Shown one piece after another: positions 19,395 through 28,930 of a stretch of DNA of 60,556 nt. The position numbers and the translations under genes were made by a program. The stretch is from the NCBI GenBank assembly GCA_027365345.1, contig DAHXNO010000051.1, positions 1 to 60,556 on the forward strand. The letters are read 5' to 3'. The first letter of the stretch is position 1. Every line of letters begins with the position of its first letter. The notes under the pieces were generated by a model. The model was not told where the DNA came from, ran no database searches, and saw nothing but the letters and a program-made list of their open reading frames with translations. The DNA comes from Granulicella sp. (lineage in GTDB: Bacteria; Acidobacteriota; Terriglobia; Terriglobales; Acidobacteriaceae).

Positions 19395-20339
19395 TTACAT
19401 GTTGGTGTGGCCGTGGCGCATCGACTCATTGAAGCTGGGTTTGATGAAGGCCAGGGCCTTCTCCACCTGGGCGCGGTAGAAGTCCTCCTGGGCGCGCAGC
19501 GTGTCGCTGGCTGTAGCCCACTCGGCGCCACGATCGACCACAATGAGGCCCTCGGCGGAGAGGGACTCCGCAGTGCGCTTCAGATCAGGAACGTTGCTGT
19601 TGAGATATTGGGCATCGCGGGGATCGGTGAGCCAGACTGGCTGGCCGCCGCCCAGGATATGGGAGAGCCAGAAGACCTTGGCGGAGAGATACTCGCGGCG
19701 CTGTTTCTCGGTGGTGTCATTGAAGACAAAGACCTGCTGCTTCATGGAGTAGTAGCGTGTGGTGACCGGGACGGGCTGCCGGTTACCGGACTGGACCAGT
19801 TCAAGCTGGCCCTGATCCAGTGTTTTGCGTACGGCGTTGTAGATAACCCCTTCGGCGAAGGGCTGCTCCAGCGCTACCAGAACCGTGGCGAAGGTCTGGG
19901 TCATGGAGGCGGAGACCTCAGCGTTCAGCTTGCTGCCGCGCCCATCTTCCAGGCGGATGTTGCCATGCACGATAAAGGTGTCCGCTCCTGAGGTGGAGCA
20001 ATGGAAGGGCCAGCCGAAGTGGCCAAAGCTGAGCGGAAGGCCGTGCAGCGTAAGGTGGAACTCCGGCCGCGGGTTGCGCAGCCGCTGGGCTACCTCACCA
20101 AGATAGGCCGCCAGCGGCGCAGTGAACTTGGGGTCCGCAGGGTCGAAGCCCTGGCTGAGTTCGAGCAACTTCTCTGTAGCCGGGCCGGAGTTGGAGGCGG
20201 CGCCGCCAGCCAGCGTAAGGATGCAGCGCGTGGTGGGTGCTCCGCTATAGTCTGCGCCGGAGCCGGCTGGTGTGAGGTTCAAGCCGGCTTGATGCGCGGC
20301 CGCTTCCAGCGCGGGGGAGAGTTGCGTGGTTGTGCTCAT
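19395..20339 (-). CDS. Uncharacterised 314-residue protein
   Basis: I do not recognise this protein. The composition and codon use are those of a real gene. It has no signal peptide or membrane segment and appears soluble. Notable stretches are FHLTLHGLPLSFGHFGWPFH, ADTFIVHGNIRLEDGRGSKL, YYSMKQQVFVFNDTTEKQRR, and a His/Met C terminus MRHGHTNM. It stands between dlgD (converging) and gcdH (diverging, about 200 bp), so context gives no function. The ATG at 20339 has an AGGACC-like site upstream. Confidence 0.75.
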   Translation of the reverse strand: MSTTTQLSPALEAAAHQAGLNLTPAGSGADYSGAPTTRCILTLAGGAASNSGPATEKLLELSQGFDPADPKFTAPLAAYLGEVAQRLRNPRPEFHLTLHGLPLSFGHFGWPFHCSTSGADTFIVHGNIRLEDGRGSKLNAEVSASMTQTFATVLVALEQPFAEGVIYNAVRKTLDQGQLELVQSGNRQPVPVTTRYYSMKQQVFVFNDTTEKQRREYLSAKVFWLSHILGGGQPVWLTDPRDAQYLNSNVPDLKRTAESLSAEGLIVVDRGAEWATASDTLRAQEDFYRAQVEKALAFIKPSFNESMRHGHTNM

Positions 20340-20539
20340 GGGAGGGTCCTTCTTGTCTGAGATGGCAGGGTCTATTTTAGCGGTTTGACCGGCGGCCCGG
20401 GAGGTTTTGAGGGATCAAGAGGGCGAAGGGACCCTGCGCGGAGGCAGCGGCGGGACGGCCGACGGGCGCCACGGACCACACAGCGCCCCGAACCCCGGCG
20501 TCTCGCTGGGGTAGGCTTCTGGTCTAGAATAGCTTGGCT

Positions 20540-21730
20540 ATGGCATTTAAATATCAGGGTGTTGACTTTCTCTCCTTTGACTCTTTGCTCTCCGAAGATG
20601 AGTTGCTGGTGCGCAATAACACACGCTCGTTTATCGACGACCATGTGATCCCGATTATCGAGTCCTGCAACCGGGAGGGCCGCTTTCCGCGTGAGTTGAT
20701 CCGGCCCATGGGCGAACTTGGCTTCTTTGGCGCCACGCTGCCGGACTACGGCTGTGCGGGCATGAACAATGTAGAGGCGGGATTGCTCTATCAGGAGTTG
20801 GAGCGCGGCGACTCCGGCATCCGCAGCTTCGCCAGCGTTCAATCCGCCCTGGTGATGTATCCGATCCACGCCTTCGGCTCGGCAGAGCAGAAGGCGCATT
20901 GGCTGCCCGGGCTGGCTACGGGAGAGAAGGTGGGCTGCTTCGGCCTTACCGAGCCGGACTTTGGCTCCAACCCCAGCGGCATGCGCACCCGAGCCCGCAA
21001 AGAGGGCGACGAGTACATCCTGAACGGGGAGAAGATGTGGATCACCTCCGGCAGCATCGCCGACGTGGCCGTGATCTGGGCCAAGCTGGAGGACCCCGCA
21101 ACGGATAGAGAGCCGCGCATCCACGGCTTCCTGGTGGAGACGGATCGCCCGGGCTTCTCCGCGCAGGATGTCCATGGCAAGTGGTCGCTGCGCGCCTCGG
21201 TGACCTCTGGACTCTCGCTGCAGAACGTCCACATTCCCGCAGCCAACCTGCTGCCGGGCAGCGACGGACTGAAGTCTCCCCTGGAGTGCCTCAGCCAGGC
21301 GCGGTATGGCATCGCTTGGGGAGCGATTGGCGCGGCGATGGCCTGCTACGACACGGCGCTGCAGTACTCCCGGCAACGCAAGCAGTTCCGCAACCAGCCC
21401 ATTGCCAGCCACCAGCTAGTGCAGGAGAAGCTGGCCTGGATGGTTACGGAGATCACCAAGGCGCAGCTCCTGGCTCTGCAGGTTGGCCGCCTGAAGGACC
21501 AGGACAAGGCCGACTTCCAGCACATCTCCATGGCCAAGCGCAATAACGTCTGGATGGCGCTGGAGTGCGCGCGTCTCTCGCGGGATATTCTGGGCGCCAA
21601 TGGCATCACGGACGATTATCCAATCATGCGCCACATGATGAACCTGGAGTCCGTGAAGACCTACGAAGGCACGCACGACATCCACACTCTGATCATCGGC
21701 CAGAGCGTCACCGGCATCGCGGCCTACTAG
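20540..21730 (+). CDS. gcdH: Glutaryl-CoA dehydrogenase (acyl-CoA dehydrogenase family)
   Basis: FAD enzyme that oxidises and decarboxylates glutaryl-CoA to crotonyl-CoA at the end of lysine and tryptophan breakdown. The 396-residue sequence shows the acyl-CoA dehydrogenase signature CFGLTEPDFGSNP and WITSGSIADVAVIW. ERGDSGIRSFASVQSALVM contains the Arg and Ser that hold the glutaryl carboxylate, which distinguishes this branch. The catalytic base is Glu376 in YEGTHD. The frame extends to a TTG at 20534, but the ATG at 20540 is the better start. An aminoadipate-semialdehyde dehydrogenase at 32.5 kb may feed the same route. Confidence 0.92.
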   Translation: MAFKYQGVDFLSFDSLLSEDELLVRNNTRSFIDDHVIPIIESCNREGRFPRELIRPMGELGFFGATLPDYGCAGMNNVEAGLLYQELERGDSGIRSFASVQSALVMYPIHAFGSAEQKAHWLPGLATGEKVGCFGLTEPDFGSNPSGMRTRARKEGDEYILNGEKMWITSGSIADVAVIWAKLEDPATDREPRIHGFLVETDRPGFSAQDVHGKWSLRASVTSGLSLQNVHIPAANLLPGSDGLKSPLECLSQARYGIAWGAIGAAMACYDTALQYSRQRKQFRNQPIASHQLVQEKLAWMVTEITKAQLLALQVGRLKDQDKADFQHISMAKRNNVWMALECARLSRDILGANGITDDYPIMRHMMNLESVKTYEGTHDIHTLIIGQSVTGIAAY

Positions 21731-21829
21731 TGCTGCCGCTGAAGTGGGTCAACTGTTTTCGCTGTGGGCCGTAGTTATCCGTGTGACGGAGGGACAACCG
21801 TTTGTCAGGATGGAGTCTTGAGTGATTGC

Positions 21830-22311
21830 CGCGCCGCCTCCGCATTTCGAGACTGTTTGCGCGCAGCGGGGGAACGCGAGGGCGGTCTCGCCGATTTCCA
21901 GGGCTTGCTGAGCCATCGTCAACGGAAGAACGGTCGGCAGTTAGCCGCGTAGAGGGTGAAGGGGCTCCTTATCGCGTGCAGCATTTGCTGAGCCGGGAGC
22001 GTTGAGACGTCGAAGCGTCCCGAACATCTCCGCGATTCCGTGCTGGAAGAACTGAGCAGCTCCGGATGCGGTGCTGATCGCCGGTGAAGCTGCCTTTCTG
22101 AAAGAATGCAAGCATACAGTCGAAGTCAGAGGCCGGTGCACCGGTGGGGCGCATCGAGAACAGCCATATCGCGTGTTTTCTGTGCTACGCCAGCGATAAG
22201 AGGGCGGTGTTGCTCGATCGCGAGTTGTACCTTGCTAACGAATGAGCCGACGACGAACGTCGCCGTCGCCAAATTCAAACCGGGTTCGCGGACGGAATTT
22301 TATTGGAGTAG
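21830..22311 (+). pseudogene. Decayed IS701-family transposase fragment
   Basis: Pieces of an IS701-type DDE transposase appear in order but in three frames: DFQGLLSHRQRKNGRQLAA (before 21952), then VLIAGEAAFLKECKHTVEV (from 22071), then VGRIENSHIACFLCYASDK and RAVLLDRELYLANE (22144-22242), followed by an in-frame TGA and ADDERRRRQ. In intact members these correspond to the N-terminal helix region, the first DDE aspartate strand (ADET) and the DRELYLP segment. The C-terminal half is missing. I see no terminal inverted repeats. Multiple frameshifts show it is long inactive. Confidence 0.8.
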
Positions 22312-22352
22312 GATGATTTGAATCTAAAAAAGCCTTTAGGGGACGATCAGCG

Positions 22353-23384
22353 ATGAGTACGCTTCAAGCACCTGCCATGCACGTTACCCCGGAACGATTG
22401 ATGCAAATGGCTTGGGGATTTGCTCCCTCCCTTGCCATTGAAGCCGGAGTTCGGCTTGGGATATTCGACGCTCTCGAGGATGGAAGAAAGACGCTGGATG
22501 GCATCGCCTCCGCTACGCGATGCTCTCCACGAGGACTTTCCCCAGTGCTGAATCTGCTGGCTGGATTTGGGTTCCTCGAGAAATCCGACGAACAATCCTA
22601 TGGGTTGACGCCAGAGAGCGCGGCCTTCCTGGTGAGCACGAAGCCGGGGTTCCAAGGCGGTCTATTCAGGCATATGAGCCGGCAATTGATGCCAAACTGG
22701 CTCGAACTCACCGAAGTGGTGCGCTCCGGCCAGCCGGCGGAAAGTGTAAATAAGGAGCCGGACGGAACGTCTTTTTTTGAGCAGTTTGTAGAAGATATTT
22801 TTCCGATGAGCTACCCGTCGGCCTGTGTCCTGGCCAACGGTCTGGGAATTTCAAAGATCGATGAGACAGTTTCGGTGCTCGACCTGGCCGCCGGATCGGG
22901 AGTCTGGGGAATCGCGCTGGCGCAGGCATCGCCGAAGGTCCGGGTCCGGGCCGTGGATTGGCAGGGCGTGCTGCCCGTTACACGTCGGGTGACGGAGAGA
23001 TTCGGCTTGACGGAGCGCTTCACGTTCGTTCCAGGAGATTTGCTGGAAGCCGATTTCGGGACAGGCCATCAAGTGGCGGTTTTGGGCCACATCCTTCACT
23101 CGGAAGGGGAAGAACGCGGTCGGTCGCTGGTGAAAAAGACGTTTGAGGCGCTGGCTCCTGGCGGCACGATCGCGATAGCTGAATTTCTGGTCAACGAAGA
23201 CCGCAGCGGTCCTTTGAACGGCCTGATCTTTGCGGTGAACATGCTCGTGAATACCACAGCGGGCAACGCATACTCCTTTGCCGAGATTCGCGCATGGTTA
23301 CAAGAAGCGGGCTTTGTGAATGTGCGGCAACTGGATGCTCCCGGCCCGTCTCCGCTGATTCTGGCAGATTGTCGACCCGCATGA
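22353..23384 (+). CDS. SAM-dependent O-methyltransferase
   Basis: A 343-residue class-I methyltransferase with an N-terminal winged-helix dimerisation domain (about 15-100, IFDALEDGRKTLDGIASAT) and a C-terminal Rossmann domain with the SAM motif LDLAAGSGVWGIALA. The arrangement is that of plant-type/hydroxyneurosporene O-methyltransferases (Methyltransf_2), which act on aromatic or polyketide hydroxyls. AGGGGA precedes the ATG at 22353. It begins directly after the IS701 remnant and looks like an isolated, possibly acquired gene. The substrate cannot be told. Confidence 0.85.
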   Translation: MSTLQAPAMHVTPERLMQMAWGFAPSLAIEAGVRLGIFDALEDGRKTLDGIASATRCSPRGLSPVLNLLAGFGFLEKSDEQSYGLTPESAAFLVSTKPGFQGGLFRHMSRQLMPNWLELTEVVRSGQPAESVNKEPDGTSFFEQFVEDIFPMSYPSACVLANGLGISKIDETVSVLDLAAGSGVWGIALAQASPKVRVRAVDWQGVLPVTRRVTERFGLTERFTFVPGDLLEADFGTGHQVAVLGHILHSEGEERGRSLVKKTFEALAPGGTIAIAEFLVNEDRSGPLNGLIFAVNMLVNTTAGNAYSFAEIRAWLQEAGFVNVRQLDAPGPSPLILADCRPA

Positions 23385-23504
23385 CATGGTTACCCGGATA
23401 GCAGTGGGCCCCGGTTATTGTGGTGGAAGAATGCAAGACGACCGAACCACTGCCAGAGACGCAGATATAGAGATATGTCGACCTGCGCAATTTCTCCTGC
23501 CAAT

Positions 23505-25646
23505 CTAACCGGCTGGTTGGTTGCCGCCGCTCTGGAGCTGTGCAATCTTCGTCTTCAGTTGCTGGATATCCTGCACCTGGAGATCCGGCCGCACGCTTTG
23601 GCGAAGCAGCAGCGCTCTTTGATACTGCGCCAATGCAGCCGCTTTCTGTCCATCGGCGGCCAGCACGTCGCCCAGCGTGTCTTGCACCTGGCCTGAGTCC
23701 GGAGCCAGGCGCGCCGCGTCTTCCGCTTTTGCCAAGGCCGCGGTCGATTGGCCGGCGTCGCTGAGATCCTCAGCCTCCTGCGCCTCTGCCAGCGCTGCGG
23801 CCAGCGGAATCTTAAACGTGCCCTGAAAGACGTAGACTCCGTGCTGAATCACGGCCACCGGCTTGATCTTCCAGAACTGCTGATACGGGTTGAGCCTTCC
23901 GTCGCCAAACTCGATTCCCTCCAGATCGGAGGCGCTGATCAGCACGGTCCCGCTGATCACCGGAGGCGTTGGCACGGGCACATCGAGCCACCAGAGAAGA
24001 TTGGCCGTGGGTAAACGGCGGCAGGGAATGGCATAGTCGGACGGGTCAATGGAGCCATCGGGAAAGTACGCGAACCAGCAGTGGGTGATATGCCTTTGGT
24101 CCAGATAGGCCTTCACCGCCTTTAACTGCTGGCCCCAATCCGTATTGGCGTCGCCCAGATAGCGGTCTACCTTGGCCGGGCCGCCCCAGGCCCGATTGCC
24201 ATAGGCCATATACGCAGGCGATACCTGCACCGAGGTGACCACCTGCCAGGCCAGCAGGGCGGAGAGCAGCCAGGCCCAGCGCAGATCCCATTGCAGCAGC
24301 AGCATGGCCGTACCACCCAAGAGCACGTAGAGGAACGCATATACAGGCAGCATGTGGCGTATGCCGATATCCATATTCGCGCTCATGGAGATGGCCATGT
24401 ACACGGCTATGGGTGCGAGCAGAAAGATCAGATCTCTGGCCGCGGAGTGGACGCCGGGCGGCGCTACGGGCGTTCGCTGGTAACCCCACCACACCAGTGG
24501 CGTAAGGACCAGCAGAAGCAGGAAGGGCAGCGTGGACTTGATCAGCAGAGCTACGGGAAAGTACTCCCAGTTGCCATGTGGGTACACCCTTCCCCAGAAG
24601 TAGCTGGTGTCGTCATCGGCGACCTGTGTGGTGTTCTCCAGCCCCCAAAGATACCCCTCCGGCAGCAGTCTGTAGTGGGCCATCAGCCTCAGGATGCGGG
24701 CATCGCGTTGGTCGTCCATCTGGGTGAGGTACTCGGCGAGGGGCGGATTCAGATCTTTGCCCGCAGGGGCGGCGCGATAGCGGAAGCCGTAGAAGCTCCA
24801 GACGACCACCCAGGCGATCAAGCCCGCCGCGAGCAGGCCCTCCGCTCTGCGCCAAAGCACACTCCAGGTCTGCGCCAGGCCGCCTTGGTTTGCGGCTTCC
24901 ACTTGCGGGCGACTGTCGGCAGAGGGTCGGCGCACCGATCTGGATGCCGAGTTAAGAGCTGCCTCCAGCAGCACGATGAGGGCGAGAATCGGCAGAAGGA
25001 AGATGCCGGTGTACTTGGCGGAGAGAGCCAGCCCCAGCGCTACGCCGGCCACAGCCAGCCGCATCCATCCGGGACGCCGACAGTAACGATAAAAGCTATA
25101 TACCGAGGCAAGGAAGCAGCAAGCCGCTCCCACATCGGTGGTGACCATGGCTCCGTGGGCCAAAAAATTCGGATCGAAGACAAACATCGCCAACGCAAAG
25201 ATCCCGGCGAAAAAGCCAAAGATCTCCTGCGCGAAGAGATAGATCAGCAGGCCGAGCGCCAGGGCATAGCTCATGGCGGCCATCCGCGCGGGAAAGAGCA
25301 CGCGGTCGCCTCCGTTGCCGAAGACAAAGGCCTTGCCATCCAGAAAGGCCTCGGTAGGATCCTCGCGCCCCTGATTGGGTGGAATTTCGAGGTGCATGCC
25401 CAAAAGAGGCAGAGCGGCAGTGAGCTTGATCAAGGGAGGGACTTCAGGGTTCAGACGATAGTCGTGGAGCTTCCAGATGGTGTAACCGTCCAGAAGATGA
25501 TGCGGCTCATCCCAGCTCGATGAGGTCGCCCGGGCTACATGCACCAGTTGCAGCGCTTGCAGGAGCAAGAGCGAAAGGACGCAGACCACCCGCACCCAGC
25601 GCCGAACCGGGCTTCGGAAAGCATCCTGCAACTTCAAAGCCTTCAT
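23505..25646 (-). CDS. GT39-like membrane glycosyltransferase with C-terminal TPR tail
   Basis: A 713-residue polytopic protein. The first periplasmic loop has SSWDEPHH, the acidic motif expected for dolichyl/undecaprenyl-phosphate mannosyltransferase-type (PMT/ArnT) enzymes, followed by about ten helices. The HLEIPPNQGREDP loop and the large soluble stretch (about 440-600) follow. The C terminus (about 620-700) is an Ala-rich helical repeat resembling TPR units (AEDAARLAPDSGQVQDTLGD). GGAGGAG lies 4-5 bases before the ATG at 25646. It follows tgt by 68 bp on the same strand and may share its transcript. Substrate unknown. Confidence 0.8.
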   Translation of the reverse strand: MKALKLQDAFRSPVRRWVRVVCVLSLLLLQALQLVHVARATSSSWDEPHHLLDGYTIWKLHDYRLNPEVPPLIKLTAALPLLGMHLEIPPNQGREDPTEAFLDGKAFVFGNGGDRVLFPARMAAMSYALALGLLIYLFAQEIFGFFAGIFALAMFVFDPNFLAHGAMVTTDVGAACCFLASVYSFYRYCRRPGWMRLAVAGVALGLALSAKYTGIFLLPILALIVLLEAALNSASRSVRRPSADSRPQVEAANQGGLAQTWSVLWRRAEGLLAAGLIAWVVVWSFYGFRYRAAPAGKDLNPPLAEYLTQMDDQRDARILRLMAHYRLLPEGYLWGLENTTQVADDDTSYFWGRVYPHGNWEYFPVALLIKSTLPFLLLLVLTPLVWWGYQRTPVAPPGVHSAARDLIFLLAPIAVYMAISMSANMDIGIRHMLPVYAFLYVLLGGTAMLLLQWDLRWAWLLSALLAWQVVTSVQVSPAYMAYGNRAWGGPAKVDRYLGDANTDWGQQLKAVKAYLDQRHITHCWFAYFPDGSIDPSDYAIPCRRLPTANLLWWLDVPVPTPPVISGTVLISASDLEGIEFGDGRLNPYQQFWKIKPVAVIQHGVYVFQGTFKIPLAAALAEAQEAEDLSDAGQSTAALAKAEDAARLAPDSGQVQDTLGDVLAADGQKAAALAQYQRALLLRQSVRPDLQVQDIQQLKTKIAQLQSGGNQPAG

Positions 25647-25714
25647 GCTGCTCCTCCCAGTCAGTATGCACCTCGCGCGCTGCCGGTCTGTTTCTACCGG
25701 GCTCCGGCGACGAT

Positions 25715-26923
<1,209 letters not shown>

Positions 26924-27027
26924 TCATGGTCGGCGCCAGACGCTGTTGGCCGGGTGCCGACTTTGTCGCGCGCCGTATGCAGGCGATGGGAAGGCTTGAC
27001 CGGCAAGGAATCCCATGGCCCGAGGGC

Positions 27028-27669
27028 CTACGGTCTGGGCGACGGCGGTGTGGGTGGCGTGGGCGGAGTTGGGGGCGTGGGCATCTGACCAAAGATTCCA
27101 CCCAGCGCACCCAGTTCCCCCAGATCCGCCAAGGATCCCTCCACGCTCATGTGGATGAAGGTGAGTTTCGTCGGTTTCACGCTCATAATCACCATTTCGC
27201 TGCCTGCATTGTTCGGCAGCGCGCGGTTGCAGATGTCCGTCGACGATTGATCTTTGCTCTGATAGGTATGAATAAAGCAGTTCCAGTCCCCAGACCGCAA
27301 CTTCTGGCGGTAGGCGTCCACATCCGCCATGTTGTACATGCCCGACCGCGGATACGTATAGCTGCGCACCACCATCAAGTGCATCTTCTTTGCCACCGCG
27401 CCGCCGTTCTTGCCGCTCACCATGCCGAGCATCTCCGGCCCCAGGCTCACGCTCGTCACGTCGCTGGCTCCCTTGGCAAACCTCTCCGTACCGGCCAACA
27501 GATCATCCTTCACCTGTGGATCGCCGACGTTCACGATCCGCGCCTGCATCTGGTCCCGCGGCGCCGTCGCTGGGGACTGCGTCTGCGCAGCCGCGGCGGC
27601 CGCGGCCAGCGCCGCAGCCGCCAACACGGGCGTTCCCGCCCTTCTGACCCAAGTTCGTATCATCCTCAT
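27028..27669 (-). CDS. Exported DUF4252-family protein with Pro-Thr tail
   Basis: A 213-residue protein with an Ala-rich signal peptide (about 1-28). The region 90-190 (MVVRSYTYPRSGMYNMADVD, YRQKLRSGDWNCF, SVKPTKLTFIHMSVEGSLADL) matches the pattern of DUF4252, a family often coded beside ECF sigma factors in Acidobacteriota. The C terminus is a TPP repeat rich in proline, possibly a wall-spanning or flexible linker. AGGAG is well placed for the ATG at 27669. It is the last gene of the sigma/anti-sigma/DUF4252 run, and its role is probably in that envelope-signalling unit. Confidence 0.75.
   Translation of the reverse strand: MRMIRTWVRRAGTPVLAAAALAAAAAAAQTQSPATAPRDQMQARIVNVGDPQVKDDLLAGTERFAKGASDVTSVSLGPEMLGMVSGKNGGAVAKKMHLMVVRSYTYPRSGMYNMADVDAYRQKLRSGDWNCFIHTYQSKDQSSTDICNRALPNNAGSEMVIMSVKPTKLTFIHMSVEGSLADLGELGALGGIFGQMPTPPTPPTPPTPPSPRP
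27043..27081 (-). repeat. 9-bp tandem repeat coding Thr-Pro-Pro
   Basis: Thirteen codons read PTPPTPPTPPTPP on the minus strand at the end of the DUF4252 gene. The copies differ at third positions, so the amino-acid repeat is kept while the DNA repeat is imperfect. Confidence 0.7.
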
Positions 27670-27734
27670 CTCCGTCTCCTTCCACTACCACGTTCCAAAT
27701 CCTGAGAGGCTCCATGCAGAGAACCTCCCCAACC

Positions 27735-28127
27735 TTACCGGCCCAGATTGAAGCCAGCCCTCTGTAACTGCTCGCGGGTCTCCTGCAGCGCCTGATCGGT
27801 GACCCGCACCGCCGCTGTGAACTGCTGATTCGCCCGTGCGGCTTGCTCTGCCCGCTCCCTGCGCCACAGCCCCGCTGCCACCGCGGTCAGCAGCAGCGCT
27901 GCCGCCAGTGCACCGCTGGCCCAGCGCCGCGGCTTCGGCAGAACATGCAGCCATCCGCCAGAGTTCTGCTTGAATCTGGCTCTTGCCGCCCGGTGCCGAT
28001 GCTCCTCCGCCTCGACCGCCTTGGCCAGCGAGGCAGCCAGCGTCTCCGGCGCATCCACCCGTTGCATCGCGCTCCGCAAGCTCTGCTCAAACTCGTCCAT
28101 CGGCTCCTGCCAGTCCCAGTCCCTCAT
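27735..28127 (-). CDS. Single-pass membrane protein, probable anti-sigma factor
   Basis: A 130-residue protein with a cytoplasmic N-terminal half, one transmembrane helix (about 70-87, WASGALAAALLLTAVAAGLW) and a short helical periplasmic part. Its ATG overlaps the sigma-factor stop by ATGA (28124-28127), the usual sign of coupled translation for sigma and anti-sigma pairs. I see no HxxxCxxC zinc motif, so it is not a canonical ZAS-domain anti-sigma factor. Role is inferred from size, topology and position. Confidence 0.7.
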   Translation of the reverse strand: MRDWDWQEPMDEFEQSLRSAMQRVDAPETLAASLAKAVEAEEHRHRAARARFKQNSGGWLHVLPKPRRWASGALAAALLLTAVAAGLWRRERAEQAARANQQFTAAVRVTDQALQETREQLQRAGFNLGR

Positions 28128-28678
28128 CGCACATACTCCTTCAGCATCACCGCGGCCTTTCGTCTCAACAACTGCAAGCCGCGTTGCAGATGGCTTTTGA
28201 CCGTCGCCAGCGGTTGACCAAGAAGCCCGGCTATCTCATTGGGGGTCATCTCCTCCTGATAGCGCAACACCACGGCCACTCGCATCGCCTCCGGCAGGGT
28301 CTGCAGGAGTTCTTCCAGCCTCGCTGTCAAAGCCGCGTGGGGCTCCGCACTGGAGGACACAAGGGCTCCCTGCGTGGCCGCATCGAAGCCGTGCTGCTCC
28401 TCCGCCCATGCCTCCGCGGACGACTCCGGCCGGAGGGCCCTTCGCCGCAGAGCGTCCGTCGCCCGATGAACGGTGACCCGGCGCAGCCAGAAGCGCACGT
28501 GGTCTTTGCCGTCCGGCTGGGGATGGTCTGCGACCAGCCAGCGATACAGCTCCAGGAACGCATCCTGCGCTACCTCTTCGGCGGCGCCATACTCGCCCGT
28601 GACGCGCAGCGCCAGGGAGAACACCATGCGTTGGTGAGTCTCTACCAGCCTGCGAAACTCGTGAGATTCGATTGCCAT
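28124..28678 (-). CDS. ECF-type RNA polymerase sigma factor
   Basis: A 184-residue sigma-70 family extracytoplasmic factor. Region 2 is at the N terminus (RLVETHQRMVFSLALRVTG, QDAFLELYRWL) and region 4 near 120-180 (LQTLPEAMRVAVVLRYQEE, LGQPLATVKSHLQRGLQLLR). Region 3 is absent, as in all ECF factors. The open frame reaches a TTG at 28726, but the ATG at 28678 gives the normal length. It heads an operon with the membrane protein (4-base overlap) and the DUF4252 gene, so these probably form one envelope-response unit, likely autoregulated. Confidence 0.9.
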   Translation of the reverse strand: MAIESHEFRRLVETHQRMVFSLALRVTGEYGAAEEVAQDAFLELYRWLVADHPQPDGKDHVRFWLRRVTVHRATDALRRRALRPESSAEAWAEEQHGFDAATQGALVSSSAEPHAALTARLEELLQTLPEAMRVAVVLRYQEEMTPNEIAGLLGQPLATVKSHLQRGLQLLRRKAAVMLKEYVR

Positions 28679-28703
28679 CTGCGCGCTCACTTCTCTATAC
28701 GCA

Positions 28704-28724
28704 AACGCTGGAACGCTGGAACGC
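28704..28724. repeat. 8-bp tandem repeat in sigma-factor upstream region
   Basis: AACGCTGG is repeated 2.6 times (28704-28711, 28712-28719, 28720-28724), 26 bases before the sigma-factor ATG. On the minus strand it reads GCGTTCCA. It may affect promoter spacing or bind a regulator; function is not shown. Confidence 0.45.
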
Positions 28725-28892
28725 AAAATCTTTACCCGCCCAGACAGAGACGGCCCGTTCGCCGGGCCGCAAGACGGTGCGGCGCAAAACGTCTATGCTA
28801 CATCTGAAGTGATTCTTTCTGTTCCTGGCCAGTCTTCCTGGGCGTCGGTGTCCGGGGGCGAAGCCACTCACTCTGCCAGCAGGAAGACGGCG

Positions 28893-28930
28893 TTGATCCC
28901 TGTTCTATGAACCCCACCCCTGTTCTATGA
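28893..28930 (+). promoter_or_regulatory. Duplicated start region with nested ATGA overlaps before prmC
   Basis: CCCTGTTCTATGA occurs at 28898-28910 and 28918-28930, a 20-bp tandem duplication. The first copy gives an ATG at 28907 that opens a 7-codon frame (MNPTPVL) whose TGA overlaps the prmC ATG as ATGA. A TTG at 28893, eight bases after AGGA, opens a 5-codon frame that ends the same way on the 28907 ATG. PrmC has no close Shine-Dalgarno of its own, so termination-reinitiation through these mini-frames is plausible. Confidence 0.4.
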
